Both the position numbers and the translations under genes were made by a program. From Mesorhizobium sp. M1E.F.Ca.ET.045.02.1.1 (GTDB lineage Bacteria; Pseudomonadota; Alphaproteobacteria; Rhizobiales; Rhizobiaceae), in NCBI RefSeq assembly GCF_003952485.1, contig NZ_CP034447.1, forward strand, positions 2,232,001-2,296,000: DNA of 64,000 nt. The letters are read 5' to 3'. The notes under the pieces are model-generated. The model was not told the DNA's origin and made no database searches. It was given only the letters and a program-made list of their open reading frames with translations. Positions 57,234 through 64,000 of the stretch are shown piece after piece; within the stretch, counting starts at the first letter, position 1, and every line of letters begins with the position of its first letter.

Positions 57234-57409
57234 CTGTAAGTATTCCTAATGGATTGCGCGAAAATCGGTCATTTGAAATCGGGCTCAAACCGAGACATTT
57301 TCGGGAATGTCAGTTTTGGCGGTCGCGTGAAGATACCAGAAAAAGCCGCTTAAACTATCGATCCGGAGGCGTGAACCGCTTCCCGCAATCTGTCACAGAT
57401 AGAGCGCTC

Positions 57410-57796
57410 ATGTTCATCAGGCAATTGGCTGATGTAGAAAAAACTGACTTCTTCGTCGATTGGGGCAACGGCACCAGCCACCGGCTGCTGACCCAGCGGG
57501 ACGGCATGGGGTTCACGGTCTGCCACACCGTCGTGCGCGCAGGCAGTGAATCGCGCCTTCAATACCGGCGGCATCTGGAAGCCTGCTACTGCATCTCCGG
57601 CAGCGGTGAAGTCGAGGACATGGAGGGCACGATACATCGTATCGAGCCGGGCACGATCTATGTGCTCGATGCCCATGACGACCATTTTCTGCGTGCGGAC
57701 GCCACAGGCGACATGGTGCTGGTCAGCGTCTTCAATCCGCCTCTCAACGGCACCGAGAAGCACAGCCTCAACGGAGCCGGAGGTTCTGCTTACTGA
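57410..57796 (+). CDS. ectC: Solitary ectoine synthase-like cupin (EctC)
   Basis: This 128-residue cupin closely resembles ectoine synthase, which cyclises N-gamma-acetyl-diaminobutyrate to ectoine. The presumed iron ligands are all present: Glu57 (RHLEACYC), Tyr84 (GTIYVLD) and His92 (DDHFLRA). The ending [16 protein letters not shown] is typical. No ectA or ectB is near, so it probably does not complete ectoine synthesis here by itself; solitary EctC proteins are known in bacteria that do not make ectoine. The ATG at 57410 is the natural start. The next gene is a HAD enzyme 165 bases on. Confidence 0.88.
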   Translation: MFIRQLADVEKTDFFVDWGNGTSHRLLTQRDGMGFTVCHTVVRAGSESRLQYRRHLEACYCISGSGEVEDMEGTIHRIEPGTIYVLDAHDDHFLRADATGDMVLVSVFNPPLNGTEKHSLNGAGGSAY

Positions 57797-57961
57797 ACTT
57801 CGCGGGTACTTTCTCGCGACAGCGGCTTCCGGCGGCTGATTCGCTCGACGCAAGGATCGGCGCCCAGTTGGCGCCGGCCTCCGAGGGCGCGGTCACGCCG
57901 AGGTTCTGAGAGAGCAGGAAGGGCGGCCGCCCTTCTTTCGATCTTCGAGAAAGGACATTCG

Positions 57962-58663
57962 ATGCTTTCCGGCCCCAAACCCGAGTGGCTCACCTTCGAC
58001 TGCTATGGCACCTTGATCCAGTGGGACGAAGGCTTGCTCGCCGCCGTAGAGACGATCCTTGCCAATCATCCAGGCTCCAACATTGAGCCCCCGACACTGA
58101 TCCGCGTCTACGACAAGCACGAACACGCGCTGGAGGCCGAGCGGCCGCATAAATCCTTCTGTGCCGTGGCCGGCGAAGCGCTGCGCCTGGCGATGGAGGA
58201 GCTGAAGCTTAGCTACGCGCCGGACGACATCGAGGTGCTGACCGGCAGCATTTCCCGAATGCCGCCATTCCCCGAAGTCGTGTCCGCGCTCGGCCTGCTG
58301 AAAGCGCAGGGATTCAAGCTCTGCATCATCTCCAACACCGACGACGACATCATCGCCGGCAATGTCGCGCAGCTCGACGGCCATATCGACCGCGTCATTA
58401 CCGCGCAGCAGGCCGGCGCCTACAAGCCGGCCCAGCAGATCTTCGATTTCGCCCACAATGCGCTCGGCCTCGATCGCGGCGATATCGTGCATATCTGCGC
58501 CAGCCCGCACCTCGATCTCGCGGCCGCCCGCGATCTCGGATTCCGATGCATCTGGATCGACAGGGGCACCGGCCGCAAACCGTTGCCCGACTATGCCCCG
58601 AACGCGGTTTTTCGGACCCTCGACCGCGTGCCGCCTTTTCTCGCATCGACCATCTGGGACTGA
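57962..58663 (+). CDS. HAD-family protein, L-2-haloacid-dehalogenase type II-like
   Basis: This 233-residue hydrolase has the HAD motif I with nucleophile Asp in WLTFDCYGTLIQWDEG, motif II CIISNTDDD, a Lys in GAYKP and the acidic motif around SPHLDLAAARDLGFRCIWIDRG. The length and the GTLIQWDEG opening fit type II haloacid dehalogenases. Those enzymes hydrolyse L-2-haloacids, but many members in this family have other substrates. It follows the ectC-like gene by 165 bases and could belong to the same unit. The substrate is not known. Confidence 0.83.
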   Translation: MLSGPKPEWLTFDCYGTLIQWDEGLLAAVETILANHPGSNIEPPTLIRVYDKHEHALEAERPHKSFCAVAGEALRLAMEELKLSYAPDDIEVLTGSISRMPPFPEVVSALGLLKAQGFKLCIISNTDDDIIAGNVAQLDGHIDRVITAQQAGAYKPAQQIFDFAHNALGLDRGDIVHICASPHLDLAAARDLGFRCIWIDRGTGRKPLPDYAPNAVFRTLDRVPPFLASTIWD

Positions 58664-59043
58664 GGCGGTCGGCGGTGTCGCCTCGCTGTCGCATGACTGT
58701 CACACCTCGCGGAATCCTGACCCGGCGGAGGGGGCGGGACTGCAAAACCGACCACGTTGGTCGACGCAAGGAATCATCTCATCAACTTATTTTGACGGCG
58801 ATTTCTTCGAAACGGTGCGCATGATACGGCTGAATCGTCAAAGACATTGCGTTGTGCCAATGATAGGGTCCGCGATAGTCCAGGGGCCGGGTGCGAAAAA
58901 ACGGGCAATCGGGTGGCGTGCTTCCAAAACACGCCCGGCGATTGAAAAATCACGTTGCAATCCGGGCTCGAAACTTTACGACTAGGGGAAATACGAAAAG
59001 GAATGCGTCCTCGAAGGCGACATTCCAGGGGAGCCGCATAAAT
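58664..59043. other. 380-base gap before the liv operon
   Basis: I see no gene or clear terminator here. The liv promoter should lie within the last 200 bases. Confidence 0.5.
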
Positions 59044-59946
59044 ATGCAGTACTTCGTCCAGCAGCTTATCAATGGGCTGACGCTGGGATCTATCTATGGG
59101 CTGATCGCGATCGGCTATACGATGGTCTACGGCATCATCGGCATGATCAATTTCGCCCATGGCGACATCTTCATGGTCGGCGCCTTCACGGCCCTCATCG
59201 TCTTCCTCATCCTCGGCGCGCTGTTCTATTCCGTGCCTGTGGTGGTGGCGCTTCTGATCATGATGATCGTCGGCATGCTGCTCACCAGCCTCTACAATTG
59301 GACGATCGAGAAGGTGGCCTACCGGCCGTTGCGCGGATCGTTCCGGCTGGCGCCGCTGATCACCGCCATCGGCATGTCGATCGCGCTGTCCAACTTCGTG
59401 CAGGTCACGCAAGGGCCGCGCAACAAGCCGATCCCGCCGCTGGTCAGCCAAGTCTACACGATCGACGGCATCAGCGTCTCGCTGAAGCAGATCATCATCG
59501 TTCTGGTGACCGCGGTGCTGCTGGTCATCTTCTGGTATCTCGTCAACAGGACGGCGCTCGGACGTGCTCAGCGCGCCTGCGAGCAGGACCGCAAGATGGC
59601 GGCGCTGCTCGGCATCGACGTCGACCGCACCATCTCCATCACCTTCATTATGGGCGCGGCCCTTGCCGCAGTCGCCGGCACGCTGTTTCTGATGTATTAC
59701 GGCGTGGTGGTGTTCTCCGACGGCTTCGTGCCGGGCGTGAAGGCTTTTACCGCGGCGGTGCTCGGCGGCATCGGCTCGCTGCCGGGCGCGGTGCTCGGCG
59801 GGCTGCTGATCGGCTTCATCGAGAGCATGTGGTCAGCCTATTTCTCGATCGACTACAAGGACGTCGCCGCCTTCTCGATCCTGGCGATCGTGCTCATCTT
59901 CCTGCCCTCCGGCATCCTGGGCCGGCCTGAAGTCGAAAAGGTCTGA
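59044..59946 (+). CDS. livH: Branched-chain amino acid ABC transporter permease LivH
   Basis: This 300-residue permease has about eight hydrophobic segments. The family start MQYFVQQLINGLTLGSIYGL and the segment GMINFAHGDIFMVGAF are both usual for LivH. GVVVFSDGFVPGVKAFTAAVLGGIGSLPGA near the end is the ATPase-contact region. It moves leucine, isoleucine, valine or related compounds. It heads the operon livH-livM-livG-livF. Confidence 0.95.
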   Translation: MQYFVQQLINGLTLGSIYGLIAIGYTMVYGIIGMINFAHGDIFMVGAFTALIVFLILGALFYSVPVVVALLIMMIVGMLLTSLYNWTIEKVAYRPLRGSFRLAPLITAIGMSIALSNFVQVTQGPRNKPIPPLVSQVYTIDGISVSLKQIIIVLVTAVLLVIFWYLVNRTALGRAQRACEQDRKMAALLGIDVDRTISITFIMGAALAAVAGTLFLMYYGVVVFSDGFVPGVKAFTAAVLGGIGSLPGAVLGGLLIGFIESMWSAYFSIDYKDVAAFSILAIVLIFLPSGILGRPEVEKV

Positions 59947-59951
59947 TCCTC

Positions 59952-61346
59952 ATGGCCGTTACCGTGTCTCCGGAGCGCGACGTCGTCGTCCCTCCCATCC
60001 AACGCGCTTTCCGTGAAGCGCTCTATGCCGGCGCCATCGCGCTCGGCCTGTTCGTGCTGTTCATCGGCCTCAGGACCGACCAGAACATCTCCAACGAACT
60101 GATCCTGGTGCAGCGCTGGGGCCTGCTTGCCCTGGTGGTCATTGCCACCGCCGTCGGCCGCTTCCTCTATGTCGGATACGCGCAGCCGGCGATGGAGCGG
60201 GCCAAGGCGGAAAAGGCCAAGGCGCCCGCAGCCATCGCGGCCGAACCGGGCTTTGTGCGGCGCAACTTCAACAAGATTGGCGTCGCGGTGCTGATCGCCT
60301 ATCCAGTCGTGATGGTCTTGGCGTTCGGCTTTCAGGGTTCGCTGAAATGGGTCGACAATTTCGGCATCCAGATCCTGATCTATGTGATGCTGGCCTGGGG
60401 CCTCAACATCGTCGTCGGGCTGGCCGGCCTGCTCGACCTCGGTTACGTCGCCTTCTATGCGGTCGGCGCCTATGCCTATGCGCTGCTCGGCACGCATTTC
60501 GGCCTGTCGTTCTGGATCCTGCTGCCCGCCGCTGGCGCCATGGCCGCCTTCTGGGGCGTCATGCTCGGCTTCCCGGTGCTGCGGCTGCGCGGCGACTATC
60601 TGGCGATCGTGACGCTCGCCTTTGGCGAGATCATCCGGCTGGTGATCATCAACTGGCGCGAGGTCACCAACGGTTCGGCCGGGGTTTCCGGCATTCCGAA
60701 GGTGTCGTTCTTCGGCCTGGTGTCGTTCAACGTCTCGGACCCGAATTATATCGCCAAGGTGCTGCACATCGCCCAGTCGGGCGCCTACTACAAGATCTTC
60801 CTCTACTACCTGATCCTGGGCCTGTGCTTCTTCACCGCCTTCGTCACCATCAGGCTTCGCCGGTTGCCCGTCGGCCGCGCCTGGGAAGCCCTGCGCGAGG
60901 ACGAGATCGCCTGCCGCTCGCTCGGCATCAACACCACCACCACCAAGCTGACGGCATTCGCCACCGGCGCCATGTTCGGCGGCTTCGCCGGCTCGTTCTT
61001 CGCCGCCCGACAGGGCTTCGTCAGCCCTGAATCCTTCGTCTTCCTGGAATCGGCGATCATCCTCGCCATCGTTGTGCTGGGCGGCATGGGTTCGCTGGGC
61101 GGCATCGCGGTGGCGGCGCTGGTCATGATCGGCGGCACCGAGATCCTGCGCGAGCTCGGCTTCCTCAAGGCGGTGTTCGGCCCCGATTTCACGCCGGAAC
61201 TCTACCGCATGCTGCTGTTCGGCATGGCCATGGTCATCGTCATGCTGTGGAAGCCGCGCGGCTTCGTCGGCAGCCGTGAGCCGACCGCCTTCCTCAAGGA
61301 ACGAAGAGCGGTCTCAGGCTCCTTCACCAAGGAGGGCCACGGCTGA
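59952..61346 (+). CDS. livM: Branched-chain amino acid ABC transporter permease LivM
   Basis: This 464-residue permease has an N-terminal extension of about 100 residues, with two hydrophobic segments, before the common LivM core. Common core segments are LNIVVGLAGLLDLGYVAFYAVGAYAYALLGTHFG and GYVSPESFVFLESAIILAIVVLGG-like (FVSPESFVFLESAIIL, then AIVVLGGMGS). It starts 5 bases after livH and shares a base with livG. Confidence 0.94.
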   Translation: MAVTVSPERDVVVPPIQRAFREALYAGAIALGLFVLFIGLRTDQNISNELILVQRWGLLALVVIATAVGRFLYVGYAQPAMERAKAEKAKAPAAIAAEPGFVRRNFNKIGVAVLIAYPVVMVLAFGFQGSLKWVDNFGIQILIYVMLAWGLNIVVGLAGLLDLGYVAFYAVGAYAYALLGTHFGLSFWILLPAAGAMAAFWGVMLGFPVLRLRGDYLAIVTLAFGEIIRLVIINWREVTNGSAGVSGIPKVSFFGLVSFNVSDPNYIAKVLHIAQSGAYYKIFLYYLILGLCFFTAFVTIRLRRLPVGRAWEALREDEIACRSLGINTTTTKLTAFATGAMFGGFAGSFFAARQGFVSPESFVFLESAIILAIVVLGGMGSLGGIAVAALVMIGGTEILRELGFLKAVFGPDFTPELYRMLLFGMAMVIVMLWKPRGFVGSREPTAFLKERRAVSGSFTKEGHG

Positions 61347-62503
61347 TGGACGTGCAAGCTTCCCAGAGTGATTTCATCCTGCAGGTCCAGCACCTGTCGA
61401 TGAAGTTCGGCGGCCTGGTCGCCATCGGCGACCTGTCGTTCCAAGCCAAGCGCGGCGAGATCACCGCGCTGATCGGACCGAACGGTGCCGGCAAGACGAC
61501 GGTGTTCAACTGCATCACCGGCTTCTACAAGCCCACCGAGGGCATGATCACGCTGAACAAGCGCGACGGCTCGACGTATCTGCTCGAGCGCCTGCCCAAC
61601 CACGAGATCCCGGCGCGCGCCAATGTGGCGCGCACCTTCCAGAACATCCGCCTGTTCTCGGGCATGACGCTGCTGGAAAACCTTTTGGTCGCCCAGCACA
61701 ACAAGCTGATGAAGGCCTCGGGCTACACCTTCCTCGGCCTGTTCGGCTTCCCGAGCTACCGCCAGGCCTCGGCCGAGTCGATCGAGCTCGCCAGGCACTG
61801 GCTGAAGAAGGCCGATCTCGTCGAGCGCGCCGACGATCCGGCCGGCGACCTGCCCTATGGCGCGCAGCGGCGGCTGGAGATCGCGCGCGCCATGTGCACC
61901 GGGCCTGAGCTGCTGTGCCTCGACGAGCCGGCCGCCGGCCTCAACCCGAAGGAATCGGCCTCGCTCAACGAGCTCCTGATCGACATCAAGGACAACACCG
62001 GCACCTCGATCCTGCTGATCGAGCACGACATGTCGGTGGTCATGCAGATCTCCGATCATGTCGTGGTGCTGGAATATGGCCGCAAGATCTCCGACGGCAA
62101 TCCGCAGTCGGTCAGGACCGACCCGCGCGTCATCGCCGCCTATCTCGGCGTCGACGATCAGGAGGTGGAAGAAGTGCTCACCGAAGTCGGCGACGAGGAC
62201 GTCATCGAACAGCTCGATACCGGGCCCGACTCCGCGCACGGGCCGGGCAATTCCGCTTCTATGATGGCCGGACCGGTTTCCGATACCGTCGAACACGCGG
62301 ACGAGGGCGAGCGCGTCACGGTCTCGAAGGGCGCCTCGAAAGCGGCTCAGGTCGATGCGCGCGCGAACTCAACAAGAAGCAAGCCGGCCTCGCAGGCCGG
62401 AAAGCCCGCAGCGAAGGCGAAGCCCTCGGCCAAAAAGTCCACCTCGCCGGCCAAGCCGGCCGCGAAATCCTCGACAGCCAAGCCGCGCGGAGGGCGTAAA
62501 TAA
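61346..62503 (+). CDS. livG: Branched-chain amino acid ABC transporter ATPase LivG with C-terminal extension
   Basis: This ATPase has Walker A GPNGAGKTTVFNCITG (about residue 46), ARTFQNIRLFSGMTLLENLL, the signature region LPYGAQRRLEIARAM and Walker B LLCLDEPAAGLNP. The LivG core ends near residue 265. It continues to 385 residues with a linker (EVEEVLTEVGDEDVIEQLD) and a Lys/Ala/Pro/Ser-rich tail (KPASQAGKPAAKAKPSAKKS) ending in PRGGRK. The extension is not needed for ATPase folding; it could contact nucleic acid or other acidic partners. Confidence 0.93.
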   Translation: MDVQASQSDFILQVQHLSMKFGGLVAIGDLSFQAKRGEITALIGPNGAGKTTVFNCITGFYKPTEGMITLNKRDGSTYLLERLPNHEIPARANVARTFQNIRLFSGMTLLENLLVAQHNKLMKASGYTFLGLFGFPSYRQASAESIELARHWLKKADLVERADDPAGDLPYGAQRRLEIARAMCTGPELLCLDEPAAGLNPKESASLNELLIDIKDNTGTSILLIEHDMSVVMQISDHVVVLEYGRKISDGNPQSVRTDPRVIAAYLGVDDQEVEEVLTEVGDEDVIEQLDTGPDSAHGPGNSASMMAGPVSDTVEHADEGERVTVSKGASKAAQVDARANSTRSKPASQAGKPAAKAKPSAKKSTSPAKPAAKSSTAKPRGGRK

Positions 62504-63231
62504 TGGCCGGCACAACGCTGCTCGATATCAAGGGCGTGCAGACCTATTACGGCAACATCCGGGCGCTGAACGGCGTCGACGTCAACGTCAACCAGGGTGA
62601 GATCGTGGCGCTGATCGGCGCCAACGGCGCCGGCAAGTCGACGCTGATGATGACCATCTTCGGCGCGCCGCGTGCCCGCGCCGGCACCATCACCTTCGCC
62701 GGCACCGACATCACGCAGATGCCGACGCACGAGATCGCGCGGCTGCGCATCGCCCAATCGCCGGAAGGGCGCCGCATCTTCCCGCGCATGACGGTGATGG
62801 AAAACCTGCAGATGGGCGCCAGCATCGACAACCTTAAGCATTTTGACGAGGATGCCGAGAAGGTGTTCGCGCTGTTCCCGAGGCTTAAGGAGCGCATCAA
62901 CCAGCGCGGCGGCACGCTGTCGGGCGGCGAGCAGCAAATGCTGTCCATCGGGCGCGCGCTGATGGGGAGGCCGAAGCTGCTCCTGCTCGACGAGCCGTCG
63001 CTGGGTCTGGCGCCGCTGATCGTCAAGCAGATCTTCGACGCCATTCGCGAGCTCAACAGGTCGCAGGGGTTGACCGTGTTCCTGGTCGAGCAGAACGCTT
63101 TCGGCGCGCTCAAGCTCGCCAATCGCGGCTACGTCATGGTCAACGGCAATGTGACGATGAGCGGCACCGGCAAGGAGCTGCTCGCCAATCCGGAAGTGCG
63201 CGCCGCATATCTCGAAGGCGGGCATCACTAG
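62503..63231 (+). CDS. livF: Branched-chain amino acid ABC transporter ATPase LivF
   Basis: This 242-residue ATPase has Walker A GANGAGKSTLMMTIFG, LSGGEQQMLSIGRALM signature and Walker B LLLLDEPSLGLAP. LivF lacks the tail seen in LivG. It overlaps livG by one base (TAATG) and completes the ATPase pair. Confidence 0.96.
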   Translation: MAGTTLLDIKGVQTYYGNIRALNGVDVNVNQGEIVALIGANGAGKSTLMMTIFGAPRARAGTITFAGTDITQMPTHEIARLRIAQSPEGRRIFPRMTVMENLQMGASIDNLKHFDEDAEKVFALFPRLKERINQRGGTLSGGEQQMLSIGRALMGRPKLLLLDEPSLGLAPLIVKQIFDAIRELNRSQGLTVFLVEQNAFGALKLANRGYVMVNGNVTMSGTGKELLANPEVRAAYLEGGHH

Positions 63232-63243
63232 GGCAGTTTTGAT

Positions 63244-63292
63244 GCAATTCCGGACGGAAAACCGTTTCACACTTTTCCTGGAATTGCTCTAG
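63244..63292. repeat. Short palindromic repeat, copy 2 of 2
   Basis: This is a near copy of the element at 48261-48308, with arms GCAATTCC...GGAATTGC and the inner GGACGGAAAACCG. It lies between livF and the next gene, 12 bases after the livF stop. Confidence 0.75.
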
Positions 63293-63310
63293 GGTTGGGA
63301 GACATCAATC

Positions 63311-63658
63311 ATGCAGGGCGTTCTCTACGAAGAAGCCTCGATCTGGCACTTCTTGTTCGTCACGGGCCTGCTCGGCGGCGGGGCGGCTTGGATGACCGGC
63401 AAAGCCGTGGCCCAGACCTGGGGCACCCACGTCCGCCTGTTCATTTACATGCTTGGCCTCGGCATCGGGGTAAGGTTCATCCATCATGCCCTGTTCGGAG
63501 GCACGATGTTCTCGCTGCATTATTACATCGTCGATACCGTTGTGCTGATGATATTCGGCTTCCTCGGTTATCAGTACACGCGCACGAACCAGATGGTCAC
63601 TCAGTATAATTGGCTCTACGAAAGAGCTTCCTTATTGAGCTGGAAGCCGAAAGGTTGA
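63311..63658 (+). CDS. Small membrane protein (DUF6867-like) of the liv operon
   Basis: This 115-residue protein has three or four hydrophobic segments, with MQGVLYEEASIWHFLFVTG near the N-terminus and RFIHHALFGGTMFSLHYYIVDTV in the middle. It matches my impression of a small conserved protein found next to liv operons in Rhizobiales, possibly DUF6867. The function is not known. It probably shares the operon, but 79 bases and the palindromic element separate it from livF. Confidence 0.75.
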   Translation: MQGVLYEEASIWHFLFVTGLLGGGAAWMTGKAVAQTWGTHVRLFIYMLGLGIGVRFIHHALFGGTMFSLHYYIVDTVVLMIFGFLGYQYTRTNQMVTQYNWLYERASLLSWKPKG

Positions 63659-63795
63659 GGTTCATGATTAACGTCGTTTCAGGGATGAATCGGCGTGACA
63701 AGTGCCTGAAAATCGGCATTCTATGCTTTCTGCGATAAGGGTGGGCATCGCATGAAAGTATCATCCACGCCCACTCCGTAAATGGGAGCGTTTCA

Positions 63796-64000
63796 ATGAA
63801 AAAATCACTCTTGTCCGCCGTGGCGCTGACCGCGTTCATCGCGTTCAGCGGCAGCGCGTGGGCCGACATCCTGATCGGCGTCGCCGGTCCGATCACCGGT
63901 CCGAACGCCGCTTTCGGCGCGCAGCTGCAGAAGGGCGCGGAACAGGCGGTCGCCGACATCAACGCGGCGGGCGGCATCAATGGCCAGCAGCTCAAGCTCG
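63796..64000 (+). CDS. Branched-chain amino acid ABC transporter substrate-binding protein (partial)
   Basis: The first 68 codons are present before the window ends. The start is MKKSLLSAVALTAFIAFSGSAWAD, a signal peptide, and the mature part begins ILIGVAGPITGPNAAFGAQL, the usual opening of Liv-type periplasmic receptors. GGAG lies 8 bases upstream of the ATG. The 137-base gap in front holds no gene that I can see and may contain its own promoter. Confidence 0.92.
   Translation, partial: MKKSLLSAVALTAFIAFSGSAWADILIGVAGPITGPNAAFGAQLQKGAEQAVADINAAGGINGQQLKL

Noticed and set aside
58664..58985. Small coding frame in the gap before livH
   Set aside because: The frame continues out of the HAD gene in another phase and has no ribosome site or motif.

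Overview
The window looks like the chromosome of a GC-rich alphaproteobacterium of the order Rhizobiales, most likely Mesorhizobium or a close relative. This is inferred from three things: the conserved block rplU-rpmA-obgE-proB-proA-nadD-rsfS-rlmH-envC-like-ctpA-rppH, the wealth of transport and catabolic operons, and several families of intergenic palindromes of the kind found in rhizobia. No database search was possible, so family calls rest on motifs, length and gene context.

Layout. (1) 1-4.7 kb: a sugar-acid operon with a TRAP transporter (dctQM), a FadR-type regulator, kduI, kduD and a KdgF-like cupin. Together they suggest uptake and breakdown of unsaturated uronates from pectin-like polymers; the operon ends in a clear terminator. 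(2) 4.8-7.3 kb: a sulfotransferase translationally coupled to a five-bladed-propeller (GH43-like) protein, then a LysE exporter on the minus strand. (3) 7.3-12.1 kb: a higBA toxin-antitoxin pair, recQ, a TetR-cupin operon, a 55-bp remnant of a recQ 3' end, and a parDE pair. (4) 12.1-13.7 kb: a secreted caspase-like (orthocaspase) protein. (5) 13.9-27.9 kb: an accessory island built on two copies of a duplicated unit, each with an FNR/FixK-like box and a small Cys/His-rich secreted protein. It also carries a methionine-repeat LTxxQ protein, a glycoamylase-like protein, a Cu+ P-type ATPase, a cupredoxin, a DUF2933-like protein, an ICMT-like methyltransferase, an archaeal-type S-adenosylmethionine synthetase and an ABC (MacB/DevC-like) exporter with its adaptor. 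Copper handling at low oxygen is the likely theme.

(6) 28-45 kb: core genome, comprising tRNA-Ser(CGA), L21 and L27, a GNAT, an EEP nuclease, Obg, proline and NAD biosynthesis, RsfS, RlmH, an EnvC-like activator, CtpA, a polysaccharide deacetylase and RppH, with an MFS transporter and an MscS channel inserted. (7) 45-51 kb: alr-dadA (alanine racemization and D-alanine oxidation), a PsbP-like secreted protein, and a LysR gene divergent from mmsA. (8) 51.3-52.3 kb: two tandem paralogous small secreted proteins. (9) 52.2-56.3 kb: a trans-4-hydroxy-L-proline catabolic cluster (GntR regulator, deaminase, D-hydroxyproline dehydrogenase, epimerase) with operator-like palindromes. (10) 56.3-58.7 kb: a LysR regulator, a solitary ectoine-synthase-like cupin and an L-2-haloacid-dehalogenase-like HAD protein. 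(11) 59-64 kb: a branched-chain amino acid ABC operon (livH, livM, livG, livF, a small membrane protein and a substrate-binding protein cut by the window end).

The observations most worth following are the copper/low-oxygen island with its archaeal-type SAM synthetase, the 21-unit methionine repeat, the duplicated FixK-box unit, the palindromic element that appears to supply the N-terminus of the hydroxyproline dehydrogenase, and the solitary ectC.
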